A stretch of 64,000 nt of DNA from Metopolophium dirhodum (lineage: Eukaryota > Arthropoda > Insecta > Hemiptera > Aphididae), in the NCBI RefSeq assembly GCF_019925205.1, contig NC_083562.1, positions 22,072,001 through 22,136,000 on the forward strand, in the 5' to 3' direction. A program made the translations under genes and the position numbers. Below, piece after piece: positions 49,701-62,700 of the stretch; position 1 is the first letter of the stretch; each line of letters opens with the position of its first letter. The notes beneath the pieces are model-generated. The model was not told the origin of the DNA and searched no databases. It worked only from the letters and a program-made list of their open reading frames with translations.

Positions 49701-52700
49701 TCACAACTCTGGTCGACCATTTGAGTCATTCCAATCTTCAAAGTCCAAATAGAACTCCCTGCTGTCACATTTCCGTTTGAGTGTAGGAAATAAACTAAAA
49801 ACACACCAAACATTTTTTTAAATAATGTTGGAAAATTATAACAATAATTTTATAATTACTTGTGATCGACCATCTTAAAAATGTCCTTTTGTACATGGTC
49901 TACGTTTGAAGTAGCACATACGATATGGCCGAGAGTAATTTTCTTAATCACTTTTAATTGATCTAATAAAAGATTAAAATTTTGTATAAATGCATAATGC
50001 CTAATTATTAATTATATTTATGATTTATTTACCATCGGTGAAGCTACCGGGTTGACCTTGTACATCGTAGAAAAATCGATCACCCGCTTTGTATCGATAA
50101 AAACCGTCGGCAATCAAACACTGTGTCGTCGGACCTACAATTGCACCGTCACTGTGTTTTTCCAATAAAAGACCTACCATTAAGTCTATATCATTCACTG
50201 AGTTATAAAGTTCTTTTAATTGGGCTATAGCCTAAAATAAAAAGTAAAAAATATTAGTTTCTAATTGTCTATACAATTTAAAATTGAATAATTGTATTTA
50301 CAACCAGGGCTTACTCGGGTTTCAGGTGTTGGGTGTTGCATCAATAATTTAAGCAAACGTTTGGGTGTTAAGTAGTTCAGATAAAACACAATTTTCTTAA
50401 GTTATTTTTATTAGATTTTTTTTTTTTAATTTTATTGTTTAGCCCCTTAGCCCTAATATTGTCATTATTAAACAAATAACTAGAAAATCGAACTAATCAC
50501 ATAATATACATAGGTACAAAATGATATATCACTTTAGAAGATTGTAAAATAAAAATTATCCGGCTTTTGGGTTAATCAGAATGTTTTATTCGGGTGTTTT
50601 GAAAATTGAATCATTCGGGTTATATGGGTTTCGGTTGATTGATTTTTAAAGGGTTTTTAAGTGTGTTACGGGTTTTGGTTAATTCAGGTGCAAGCCCCTC
50701 CTTATAACAGTATAAGTATAAATTAAATGAACATAATAAATATATTATGTTAATAGGTTAAATATAATGTCTAAATATTAGTTACTATTTGCATTTTTTG
50801 ATCATTTAATATACTTTTATGTGTATGAGATCCACTAAGTCATCAAAATCTTTGGCCAACGGATATCCGCAAAAATGCCTGACATGATTGTATGGTTGAA
50901 GGCCCACATCGCGGCCCCTTAAAATATCAATTGATAGCAGATCACGAGTACTGAACTGAGGTGCACGGAGCTTAACATTATCGAGTGAGACAGGCCCAGC
51001 TAATAGAGAATTGTTTATTGTAAGGAACATGAAGTTGGACATCTAAAAAAATAAAATAAGAATACAAATTTATTTGATATGTCATGTTTTTTATATTATG
51101 TAGGATCGTTAGGTATAACAAGCATATAATTAAATACCTAAATAATTCAACAAAATACAAATAATTTAACGAGAAACTTACGTAGAAATTGTAAGAAGGT
51201 TGAACTATTCGTCCTGGAGTCTCTATAAACCCTTTTAACAATTTATCGAAATTATTATCAATGGGTAATGGGTCTGAGACTAATATCCAATCGATAATTC
51301 TTACCCGGTTTTCTATTTGGTAATTATTGTTCATAAAACTTAAATTTCAAAACTCAAAATTAGTGGCTTAGTCAATTTACGCTTAAATTAAACAAGAATT
51401 TAAAATGTATTATTAATTATTATATTATATACTTTAACTGAGCGGGTATAATTGCATGTAGGACTCGATAAGCAGCAGTCGAAAATTCTTGAGACGTCGA
51501 GGGATTTAAACTAGGATCATAGATATTTGGTTGGTTTAATCCATATAATTCTTGGAAATCATCTCCTAAAACCAAATTACTTAATGATACATTTTACTGC
51601 CAATATTCTTAGCATTTTAGTTTAATCGCAAATATAATGTTAAATATTTAGGTACCAATAATAATCGGTAAAAAATCTTCATATATGCTACGTTGAATAG
51701 TTGCAATGACAATTCTTCGCGACTCCTGATAAACAATTTCATCGGACCAAAATGGATTTAAAGACGAAAGCTTTAAAGCAACATAATTATGAAACCTTAA
51801 GAATAAGGTCTGCATTGAAATAATTCCTAAATTTTGATTCCCATTCTTTGGATCTCCTGTAAAAATATCTACACGTTTACTTAAAGTTGAGATAGTATAG
51901 TTTATATAGGCTGCAGTTGATCAATGCTGTAGTAAAATAGATTCAACCTTCAAAACTGTACAATATTTCAGTTACTCCGTGATTAATTGAATATACCATG
52001 CACAATACGCATAGTGGGATGAAACACGAATTTTTTCGGCACGCAAGTACCATTTCTTAAACTAAAAAATTATTGGTTTTCTTTTATCAATAATTTATCG
52101 TTAAAATATTCTGACGCTTAAACCAGAATTTCAAAAGAATTAATTAACACACACCTGACTTACAGCTGTTTGTATAAAATATATACATTATTTTATTGAT
52201 ATTTTCAAACTTTTATATATTTTTTATATTATTTAATTTTTACACTTCAACGATAAAAATAGAATTTTTTTTACACAGTTATTACATTATATACTTACAC
52301 CTAACAACAACTTACTATTTTTTTATTTTAATTAATTTTTTTTTTTTTAATTGCTATATTATGTTGACATTTTAAGTGTTTTAGTGATTTTTGAACTTTT
52401 AAGGAGTGATACTTAAATTTACGCAGTTTTACCAACTATTCAATACATACATATTTTGCTTTTAGTTTCAATAGTAATTTACAAAAATAGTTTTCTTTAT
52501 AAATATGACGTATTACTGTAAAAACCACGCTTTTTATATTATTTAGTTTTCTCACTTAAAACGATAAAATTTTATTTTTTATTTATACAATTGTTATATA
52601 ACTATCTTAAATGTAATAATGAAATATTTAAATTAATTTTTTTTTGTTTTTCCCGATGCTTATGAAAACTAATGAAAACATTTTACTTTTGACCTCGAAA

Positions 52701-55700
52701 TACCAACTAGATTCAATATCCTACCAGAAAAGATGCTGAAGTAGAAAATCAAAGCATTTTCACTGCTCCATAAGATGAGTGATGACAATGACAGACAGGA
52801 AAAAAACACACATCATTACAAGATCAATACTTCATTGCTCCACTCAGAATCTAGTTTTCAAATATAGAAATTAGACAGAAATTATTTTATTTTTTGAAAT
52901 TCAAGTCTTATTTAATCTGCATACAGTTTTTATATTTCAAATAAAAAAAAATTATAAAAATCTGACTATTACACGAGGAGTGAGACTTTCACTTTTAAAA
53001 ATTACACTGGTCATTAATTTGATAATCATAGTATAAACACTATTATGATATAAAATAAAAATATTTTGATCACATGCTCAACCATGATGTAAAAAATAGA
53101 TTATTATAATAATAATGAATTTTACATAATATCACTATTTTATAATTTATTATGATGTCAACGTTGGTAAAATTAAAATCTCAATGATATTTCTGTCCTT
53201 TTATGACTGTATCCTATGTCAGTTTATCCAAGTGTGACATTTAAAAATTATACAGTATTAACATAGAAGACAATTTTATATATTATTATTTATTTTAAAA
53301 GTCAAAATGATTAAAAAAATTTTTCCCAGGCATTTGTGCCACCCTCTTACGAGCGACACTGACAGATTTTTTCTAGTGAGTCAAGTTTTTATATACTAAA
53401 AATACGTCGGCGCTGACACTCCCAATAATAAATTATATTAACCTGTATCATATTTAATATGGCTGTTTGGATTTTCAATTGATGGTTCCTTGTTTTGATT
53501 GAGTAGAAATGGACAGAACATTTGGCCATTGTCACCAATTGAGAAATTCAGTCTTCCACCATCCATAGTTCTAAGGTGTTGTGCATTATTTTCGTTTGAT
53601 CCATACACTTCAGACGCGTCGATGAAATGTGTATTGGTATTGATCTGATATTTAAGTATAGTTATTATTGTAGTATATAAATAGGTAATAGCATTTCTAG
53701 CACTGAATTATAATATTATTAGGTTAACAAGCACATTTACACTAAATTCCTAGACATAGAGGCCTTTAATTGTATGTAAAAATATTATTACATATAAAGT
53801 ACCTACCTATATTATATTATGTATTTATGTAAAAAGTCTTATACAGTTATATTGACATATTATTGAGTTAACATAATATAATAGTACACAATAATAAAAT
53901 ATGTAATTTATTGATTAGGTAAAAATAATTTAATTAATTATCTACATTATTTGCTTTTACTAATATAATTTAGTTTAGGGCATTAATAGGTATAATAATA
54001 TTTTAATCTTAACTATAATATTTGATTACATAGGCATATTTTGCTTATTTTGCATTTCTTTTAATTAGATCCTGATTATGCAATGTGATGAAAATTAAAG
54101 AAAATTTTACTTACAAATGTTGTGGGGTATAACGGACAGTCGTAATAATTCCTCGATGTCATTGCACGGAATGTACCCGTACAAGTTATATTAAACGTAC
54201 TATAAACAGGATCGTCGGTTGATTCGATAATCTCAAGACATTGTGGATATTTCTTTATTTTATTTTCAGCCGAACAACAATCTATTGTTGTGCCTAAATT
54301 ATGCGTTTGATAAAGTTATACTAGGTATGACTATAAAAATCAAGTTGGTCGTAAAATATTAACTTACCATCCTTTCTTAATATAATATCATTAGGCAACC
54401 CCGATATGTCATGGGCTGATGATTGTGCGAATGGAAATAAAAGTACATTATTTTCGTCAACGCGATATATCTCATGATTCATAAAGACTTTAACATTTAT
54501 CATCCTTCCACTAGGCAATGCACTTCCATTTGTTTGTAATCGGAACGCGTAATAGCCTAAATGAATATAAAATATTAATATCTGGCATTTTTAGGCTTTA
54601 GCTGATTTGTATGGCTTTGTCATGCGATCATTTTTGCATTATTTTTGAACATTGGCAATTCAATGAGAGTATTGATGAAAAGCTAAATTATTATTATTTT
54701 TTTTTTATTATTTATCAATTACCTAAGTACAGACTTGGCCCAAAGTACAGTAGGTAGTAGACATATATATATAGTACGAGTTCAGTAAAAGTGAGAAAGA
54801 ACTAGGTAACCAGATTATAACAGAAATAAAGGGTAGGTGTTGGCAAGACGCATTAATCAGTCAATTGGATTATTCCTACTGTAGTTAGTAGAGTTGTACG
54901 TAGTGTTTATGAATAGAAAATGGAGAAATATAGCTAGTTGGATGTGGGGGGACCCGAAAGTTGATAAGGGAAAGGAGCGACGGGACATCAGCATAACCGC
55001 CAAAAATATTTTGAAGAAATCTTATGTTGTTGTTTATTAATTTTCTATAATTCTACTCTTTCAAATCCGTACTCAAGCAGGGGCCGAACTAACGAGCAAT
55101 TAACAAACAAAACTAACAAAATTATAATAATTGTTTAAATTAATTGTATTGCTTTCCGTTTCAGAAATTGGCTTGAACAAAAACATTTTCAACAGGCTTA
55201 CTTGCGTGTTTGTACTTAATTTATTTTCTAACCATGTGACTATAAAGGGTGTTAAGAAGCTTAGAAATAGTCATTAAACAAATAAAGCCTGACAAACGAT
55301 AGTAAAATAATATATATTTTAATGAGGTGATTTAAGAGGACGTCGTCGTACCCGTATAATATGTTGTATGTAGTGTCTATCTTCCACACGTACAACATAG
55401 CAAATTTTCGTTCACCAGTTTCAATTGTGTGCTATTAGTTTTGATATTAGAGTGAATTGACTTATTATCAAACTTTAAGGTAAGAATATTATCTATGCTC
55501 TCTTGTTGGTTTTTTTTGATATTTTAATTTTAAAGTGAATTATGATCATTTTCAGATATATTAATATTTTAAATATTCATAATACTCACTTAAAAGTTAA
55601 AATACCGTAAAAAACCAAAGAGAGAAAACAGATAAAGTTCTCACCTAAAAGTTTGATAATAGGTCAATTCACTCTAATATCAAAATTAACAGCACACTAT

Positions 55701-57300
55701 TGAAACTGGTGAACAAAAATTTGCTATGTCGCACGTGTGTAAGACGGAGACAACATATGGATTATAAGACAATATGCGGATGCGACGTCCGTAATATTTT
55801 ATCTAATAAAAGTGATAACTGTTATAATTGCTATATGTTATATGTAGGCATAAAAATATGCAAACAGTACGTATGCATAATACATTCATGTGTCACATAA
55901 ATTGACTATGCGTATGGGCATTGAAGTTTTTCTACATTTTTAAAGTAAAAATATTTAATATCTCACCATCACTGTAATTGGCATCAATCATACGAAAAAA
56001 TGGCGTTGTTGCGGCACCCCATGTGGGAGTCCTCAAATTATTACAAGAACCATTTGCACTTCTATATTTGGCATCAGGATCACATTTAACGATAGGAGCA
56101 CATTTCTTTAAAAAGTCATCGTTTGTGGTTGCAATACTCGTGATGTGTAGTGGATTTTTTTTCTGTAATAATAGCATAATATAACTTAAATTTATATAAT
56201 AATATTGATGTAATGATGTAATTGTTGGAGTACAAAAGACTTATAACTAATTGTAAAGATATAATATACAGGGTGTCCCGTGAGGATATTCCCATTAGCC
56301 GTGAAAAAGGGGCGATTGTAAACTCTCCCGATTTTAATGACCTTTAAACTCTCCCGATGGTATACTCTCCCGGTTCTACTCCAGTACCTACTACCTGATG
56401 GGAGCCTGTAAATGGAGCCCGCAATGGAGCATGTATGTAAAGTTTAACCAAATATTCATAATTGCATTTACTACACATGATATAATTTTGTATGCTCTAT
56501 TTTATAGATATTTAAAATTGTTATCCTATTTAGTTTATTTTCAATTTATGTATGGAAAACATTTTTGTTTATCAGTAATGATCTACTAGGTAGTACAAGA
56601 TAGTTCATAAACTTATCTAACTAAAATTAACACACAATTTAGCGTAAAGTAACATTATTTTTTTAAGAGCGTTTGAAGTTTAACTCAAACGTATAATAAC
56701 GATTTATTTACAAATAATTTTTTATTTCGTTATTGCCTAAAAAATACTTCAAACATTATTGTGGTTTTTCCCCTAAAAATGTATTACATTTATATGCTCG
56801 AGGAAAGAGTTTGCTAATTTAATACGACGCTCATCATAAGTTGTACTTGTATCGATTTACAATTATAAAAATGTCAAGTTCAAATTTTAATTATAAAATG
56901 AAAAAAACGTTTTTAGTTATTTAGTATTAATTGCAAAAATATTATTTATTATTATAAGTATAACTATATTAGGTACTTTTATAGTTGCATTAGATTCCAC
57001 CTGAATTTTCTTAGTGAAAATTTGCACAAGACAAATAGCACCTAGTAACAACAAACCAAACAAAACTATACTGAAAGTCCACTTGACCACTTTATTATTC
57101 CATTTCATGTTGAAATTACTGTTTTTTAACAACGATCTGAAATGAGAAAAATAAACAATGAGTACTGTTATTCAAAATCTTGTAAGAGTATATTTTGTTC
57201 TACCTATTTGTATGATATGTAATGTGTGCATAGTTTTATATTATAATAATATATTATATAATACTCACTGTGTTTCACCACTTGGAGGAAATAAATTCAT
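49701..57300 (-). CDS. Peroxidase-like membrane protein, paralogue 2 (complete)
   Basis: Same 13-exon plan as paralogue 1: 57269-57300, 56977-57136, 55967-56162, 54368-54556, 54115-54293, 53443-53644, 51656-51856, 51433-51565, 51182-51338, 50815-51042, 50033-50231, 49860-49962, 49701-49794; 690 codons, all GT-AG, phases exact. Anchor at about 32-51 (FSIVLFGLLLLGAICLVQIF) behind a basic stretch. Family landmarks: FAQSSAHDIS (distal His kept, heme-ester Asp is Ala), HFIDASEVYGS, AYRVLH (proximal His), RGRDVGLQPYN, the C-terminal DRFFYDV. GDPKNGNQN stands where GDxRxxE is expected. Exon 10 is 48 nt longer than in the other two, inserting about 16 residues before RGRD (LLAGPVSLDNVKLRAPQF region); a dead copy of the usual exon start lies in the intron before it. 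Introns hold several transposons. Probably an altered or inactive peroxidase at a membrane. Confidence 0.9.
50305..50700. mobile_element. hAT-like non-autonomous element in intron of paralogue 2
   Basis: Left end CAGGGCTTACTCGGGTTTCA and right end, complemented, close to GGGGCTTGCACCTGAATTAA. Imperfect 8-bp flanks tttacaac and cttataac. The interior repeats GGGTTTCGG/GGGTGTT. It lies between exons 10 and 11. Similar ends to the 38.5-kb element, but older. Confidence 0.5.
51096..51137 (-). pseudogene. Relic of an exon-10 start in paralogue 2
   Basis: After a preserved acceptor (tatttag) the sequence reads VFNYMLVIPNDPT and then a stop. It matches ISNYMLALPNNPP, the start of exon 10 in paralogues 1 and 3. 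The exon now used starts 54 bp further downstream in the direction of transcription (51042, MSNFMFLT). The copy is dead because of the stop. Confidence 0.75.
52640..52860 (-). repeat. Copy of the 'GATTCTGAGCGAAGCGA' dispersed repeat, inverted
   Basis: CATTGCTCCACTCAGAATCTAG at its right end is the reversed start of the family. GTCATTGTCATCACTCATCTTATG-like and CTAGTTGGTATTTC elements (complement) follow. It sits in the 1.6-kb intron 51857-53442 of paralogue 2. Confidence 0.6.
55331..55794. mobile_element. Foldback element, copy C, in intron 3 of paralogue 2
   Basis: Left arm TTTAAGAGGACGTCGTCGTA, CTATCTTCCACACGTACAAC and ATAGCAAATTTTCGTTCACC. The right arm is its near-perfect complement, ending GCGGATGCGACGTCCGTAAT. 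A frame at 55700-55900 is a by-product. The long arms make it the best-preserved palindrome of the family in this window. Confidence 0.8.
56319..56374. repeat. Three copies of AAACTCTCCCGAT
   Basis: Imperfect units at 56319, 56345 and 56361, just after an ACAGGGTGTCCCGTGAGGAT sequence at 56269 that looks like a transposon terminus. In intron 2 of paralogue 2. Confidence 0.6.
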
Positions 57301-58776
57301 TTTATTTTGGTGTTTTTCTGTTAGGATAAAAATATTTTTTGTTTTAAAAAAAGATTATAATACTAATATAGTTCATGAAAATTACAATCTAAAAAAATAA
57401 AGATATATAATATATTTTATTGAAAGAAGTAAATATGTAATGGCTCTTGGATAATAATATGTTTTTATCTACAGTCAACGTTTTACACGATACCTACGAG
57501 AATATTTAACTCACTGAAACACGTTTGATGTGGCTCGGATCCAACTATCAACTTACTATGTGTAGGTTTTTGTCTTTTTGACGACTCCTTGACCCCCGCC
57601 GCATCGTTGAAATGTCGTTTTGTTGTTCTTGTTATTATTTTAAATCCAAATTAATTTTTAAGACTATAATAAATAATAATGCTATTATATAAGGAACTAT
57701 ATACAGGAAAAAAATTAAAAATTGAATTATTCAATCGATGAAAATATGCAAGAAATTACAATAAATTAATGTATTTTTATTGAAACACGAATATAAGGAA
57801 CAAATATAAATATAATTAGAAATAACTAATTGTTTTATGAACAAAAACATTTGTCTTACTTTGCCTAGATTTTAAAAATGAAACCAATATTATTTGGATT
57901 CTTAATTATAAATGCGTGAACGGTGAACATAGTACCATACATTTATATGTTTTTACGTTGATTATTTTGGCTGTTTTGAACTTGAGTTGGTTTCATACAC
58001 AATTTATAGGTGCATATTTTTATGTTCACAATGTGTTTCCATGGACTTTAACGCCGTAATATCATAACGGAATGAACCGAAAAGTTTCGAAGACAGGTAA
58101 CTGGAAGTTGATAGGTACTGGTTCTAACGTAGGCCTTGGGGAAACAGGTTGCCAACTGGAATTTCTTAATTTAACATACTGAATGGCCTAACCGCGTCTA
58201 ATGCATAGTATAACACCTACATTGGTGTGTTCTTATGGTATACTCTTATATATTTAAAATATACATATTTCATATGTATATGTATAGTATATTTAGTACC
58301 TAGTGGCTAGTTTAGATAGCGCTGCATTCGCTTTATGTTACGCATAAAGAAATCTTAGATCGTATTATCGAAGGTTGAGATCATGGTAATGTTGGTGTAG
58401 TTTTTAACTTAACTGAGCGGTATTCCCACGTATGTTTTAACATATTCAGTCGAATTAACTCGTTTCTAATATATTCTACAGATACACTCATAATTTTTAT
58501 ATAATATATAAAAATATTCACAAGTTATAATATTGTGTATTATTATTATTTCCAGTAGAATAGTGAATAATAATGCAACGCAAAAATAATTAAAGTACTT
58601 ACTACTTTTTGTATTTACATTAATACGTTTTACACCGTGATTGTATATTATGTGCACGTACCATATAAAACACTTAAACTATAAATAAAATAAACCCTGA
58701 TTTAGGACTAACTTAAAAACCGTCTGCGATCGACCGTTTTGTCACTAAATTATACATATTAGATAATAATAATATG
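57301..58776. other. Spacer and presumed promoter of paralogue 2
   Basis: No gene seen. AT-rich flank upstream of the ATG at 57300. The frames at 57158-57400 and 58466-58657 are unsupported. Confidence 0.35.
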
Positions 58777-59407
58777 TAGGGCTGAGGACTTCTAGTTTTT
58801 TCATATTTGTCAAAAAAGGTCGCAGAATAATGTAAGTGATGTATAAATATGTTTCATAATATCAGTAAGTTACACTGAAAATGTTTGCATATTTTGTCGT
58901 TATTGCGTATAAATGCATATTTGAGTATATTAGAAAAAATATAAACATATTTTGCCAGTTTTCGATCTAATAAAGTTAGTTAGAACAAATAAGAAAATAT
59001 TTTGAAAAATGTTTGTTAAAATTTAAGTGTAAAATGTTGGTCTTTGAAAAATTGAGAGCATATTATATTATGTATATATTTGGAAAATTTAATATTTAAA
59101 AATATACTAGTACCACACTAATCACAACATATCGGTCGATTATCTGGCCGATAATACTACAACGCGTGTAGTAGGGAGTGTTAATTGCTAATTATTAATT
59201 TTTCAAGTTTTTATAAAGTAAATACCTAAACAAACTATCTTTTTATATTTTTGTTTTCATATTAATTGTATAATTTAAGTACCAAAAGTCCACTTTACCA
59301 TTAGACACTTTTTAAAGCATATTTTAAGTGCACATTTGCTGTTTTTTTTGTGCATAAGTGCATACATATTTCCAGGTTTATAAGTACTATAGAAATCCTC
59401 AGCCCTA
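58777..59407. mobile_element. hAT-type non-autonomous element with perfect 8-bp TSD
   Basis: Inverted ends TAGGGCTGAGGA and TCCTCAGCCCTA. Identical 8-bp flanks ATAATATG at 58769-58776 and 59408-59415. The 631-bp interior is AT-rich and non-coding. It lies between paralogues 2 and 3. Confidence 0.9.
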
Positions 59408-59795
59408 ATAATATGTGATATGATATAATATTTACACAGTTCGTATTGCGTGAATATTAAATTAAACTACTATGTTAGTATATTTCAATAATGAATACAT
59501 ATTATTATGATGATCGTTTTGACCAGAATATAAATATGAAATCGATTATCAAATACCAATATTGAATATACGGTAAACATTTTATAAAATGTTGTTCAGA
59601 CATCAATTTAATTGACATCCTTATAATCTAGACCTTCTCAAACTCAATTCATACCTATATAGTATTATAATTTAAAGAAAATTACCACTCTTATATAGTT
59701 TAATGTAATTTGAAAACAAGGAATTAATAAAAAAAAGGTCTAATAGTCTTATGAACAATATATTTTATAGGCAGTAAACATTTATCTTGATTTAA

Positions 59796-62700
59796 TCACA
59801 ACTCTTTTTGGTCATTTGATTCTTCCCATTCTTTAAAATCCAAATCGTACTCGTCACATTTCAGTTTGCTCGTTGGAAATAAACTAAAAATACATTTAAT
59901 ATTTTATTATTTAGTAACAATGGAAAACAATGGAAAACAACAATATATGTTTATATATTTTATATTTACTTGTGGTCGACTATTTTAAAAATGTCATTTT
60001 GTACGTGGTCCACATTTGAAGTAGCACAAATAACATGGCCAAAAGTAATTTTCTGAATCATATTTAATTGACCTAGAAAACATTTGATTGATTTATTACA
60101 TATAATCGTTTTTCTCTTATGCAGTTTTATATTTTAATGTTATACATAGGTAGTTATAATAGTATATGACATACATTATACATATCTACACCACTATAAT
60201 ATAGTGTAACCATACTACTTAATAAAACATTTCCAGTTATTAGTATTACGTCATAATATAATGCAGTATTTATTTGTCATAGAACAAGCAACGAATTTTA
60301 AAATAAGTATTAACAATAAAAAATATTCAAGGAACGGCCGATTTTTTTTTTGAAAGTATCATTTTGTAATATAATTATAAGACAATTTTTAGTATCAACA
60401 GACAAAGTAAACTTTTTTTTTTAATGATTTAAGTCGACAGGATGTTGTATAATTCAATAACGCTTTGTGTTTGTCAATTATAGTAGAGGAATCTAGTATA
60501 GTAATACGTAATAGTATTACTGTAGTAATATTATTTAAACCAAGTTGATATTTTTTGATTATTACACCAATAAAATCAATGATTATTTATATTAAAAAGG
60601 TACAACTATGAAAATTATTTAAATTAAATGTACTATTAAATTTTAACACAGAATTACAAAATACCATCATTTTTTTGCGAAAAAGAGCCGTGTATACTTC
60701 AAAGTTATATTAAACCAATTTTGTTTACAATAATAAAACCAGTTGCCTGTACGTATTTTTTAACCAAAGTAATTTTTCGATCCATGGTTATTTAAAAACA
60801 GCGTATACGACAAGACATAATATATATATAAGTATTTGGAAAAATGTATATTGTACTCGGAGTATTCGATTTATTTACCGTCAGTAAAACTGCTTGGTTG
60901 TCCTTGTACATCGTAGAAAAATCGATCTCCAGCTTTAAATCGATAAAAACCATCGGCAATTATGCATCGTGCAGTAGGACCCACAATTGCACCGTCACTA
61001 TGTTTTTCCAACAAAATACCTACCATTAAGTCAACGTCATTGACTGAGTTATAAAGTTCTTTTAGCTTCATTATATCCTAAAATAAATTAGAACTATAAT
61101 AATTTGTATATTTCTATTTTTCAAATTATATCTATTTGATGATTAACTATACTTTTATATCAATCAGATCTACTAAGTCTACAAAATCATTCGCCAACGG
61201 AATTCCACATAAATTTCTGACGTAATTATATGGTTGTAATCCCACATCACGACCCCTAACAATATCAATGGTCAGTAAATCACGTCCTGTATATGGAGGT
61301 TCGTTAAATTTAGCGAGCATGTAGTTGGATATCTATAAAATTAAAATGTAAATATATTTGAATATTGAATACAAAATAATATAATATATAGGGAACTGTG
61401 AAATAGTATAATCACGTAAAAGTTGTACGAAGGCTGAACCAATCGACCAGGTGTCTCCAAAAATCCTTTGAGTAATTTATCAAAATTATTTTGTAAAGGT
61501 AACAAGTTTGATTCTCTCATCCAATCCGTAATGTTAATTGAATATTCTGTTTTATAATCCTTATTTATAAAACTAATACCAACAATTCAATATTAGTTTA
61601 ATATTTTACGTTCAGTATCTATACTAAAAAGTGTGATTCTTTTTATAATAATAAGTCTTCAGATTTTGGAAATATTAATTTTGGATAGTTTGAAGTCGAA
61701 AGAAAACATCAATGAAGAAAAAAAATTATATTTTATATCGTTATAATTTTTAAGTTTTTAGAATTTTCAGCCAAATAGAGTGGGAAAAATGTATCTTAAA
61801 TGTTGAATACCTACTACTCTACTCATTGAAACTTTAAACTTTAGTGACGTCATGTATATATAGCTTTATAACTTTTTTTCATTAGAAATTCGATTTTTAT
61901 AAATTAAAATTCTCAGTCAAAAATTCAGGTTTAGAATATGAAATTAAAAATGTATGCTTCCATTTAAAAAAGTGAACAACTTAAAAAAATTTAAAATTAA
62001 AATATTTTTGTTTTTTTTAGTATTGAAAAATGATTACAATTTGACTAAAAAAAATATTTTTAAAAGCACATATTGAGAAAATTAATTTTGAACTATTATA
62101 AAAGAATTAATTTTAATTATTATTGATAATAATATGCACAAAATGGAATAATGTTTATTTATTACATACTTGAATTGAACAGGTATAATCGAATGAAGGA
62201 TTCGGAGAGCAGCAGTTGAAAATTCTTGAGACGTAGATGGATTAATTGTAGGGTCATAAATATTCTCGTTATTTAATCCATATATTTCTTGAAAATTTTC
62301 TCCTGTTTAAAATGAAAATACACAAAAGTATAATATTTGAATATTTTAAAATTTTAACTATGCTGTTTGTTGTTAATATTAAGCATACCAATTATTATAG
62401 GTAAGAAATCTTTATAGGTGATACGTTGAATAGTTGCAATGACTATTCTGCGAGATTCTTGATAAAGCGTTTCATCTGACCAATGAGGATTTATAGTTGA
62501 TAGTTTAAAAGCGATATAATTATGATACCTTAAGTATAACGTCTGCATCGCAGTTATTCCTAAATTTTGATTTCCATTATCCGGATCACCTATGAACAGA
62601 ATCTATATATTAATTTTAAAAAATGACAAATTCTAAAAACTATACGTTATGTAGATATTGTTTATTAAATAGTTGTATGTTTTAAATTAAATATTTTAAA

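Noticed and set aside
55700..56184. Plus-strand frames in paralogue 2
   Set aside because: One lies in a foldback arm, the other is antisense to exon 3 of the peroxidase-like gene.
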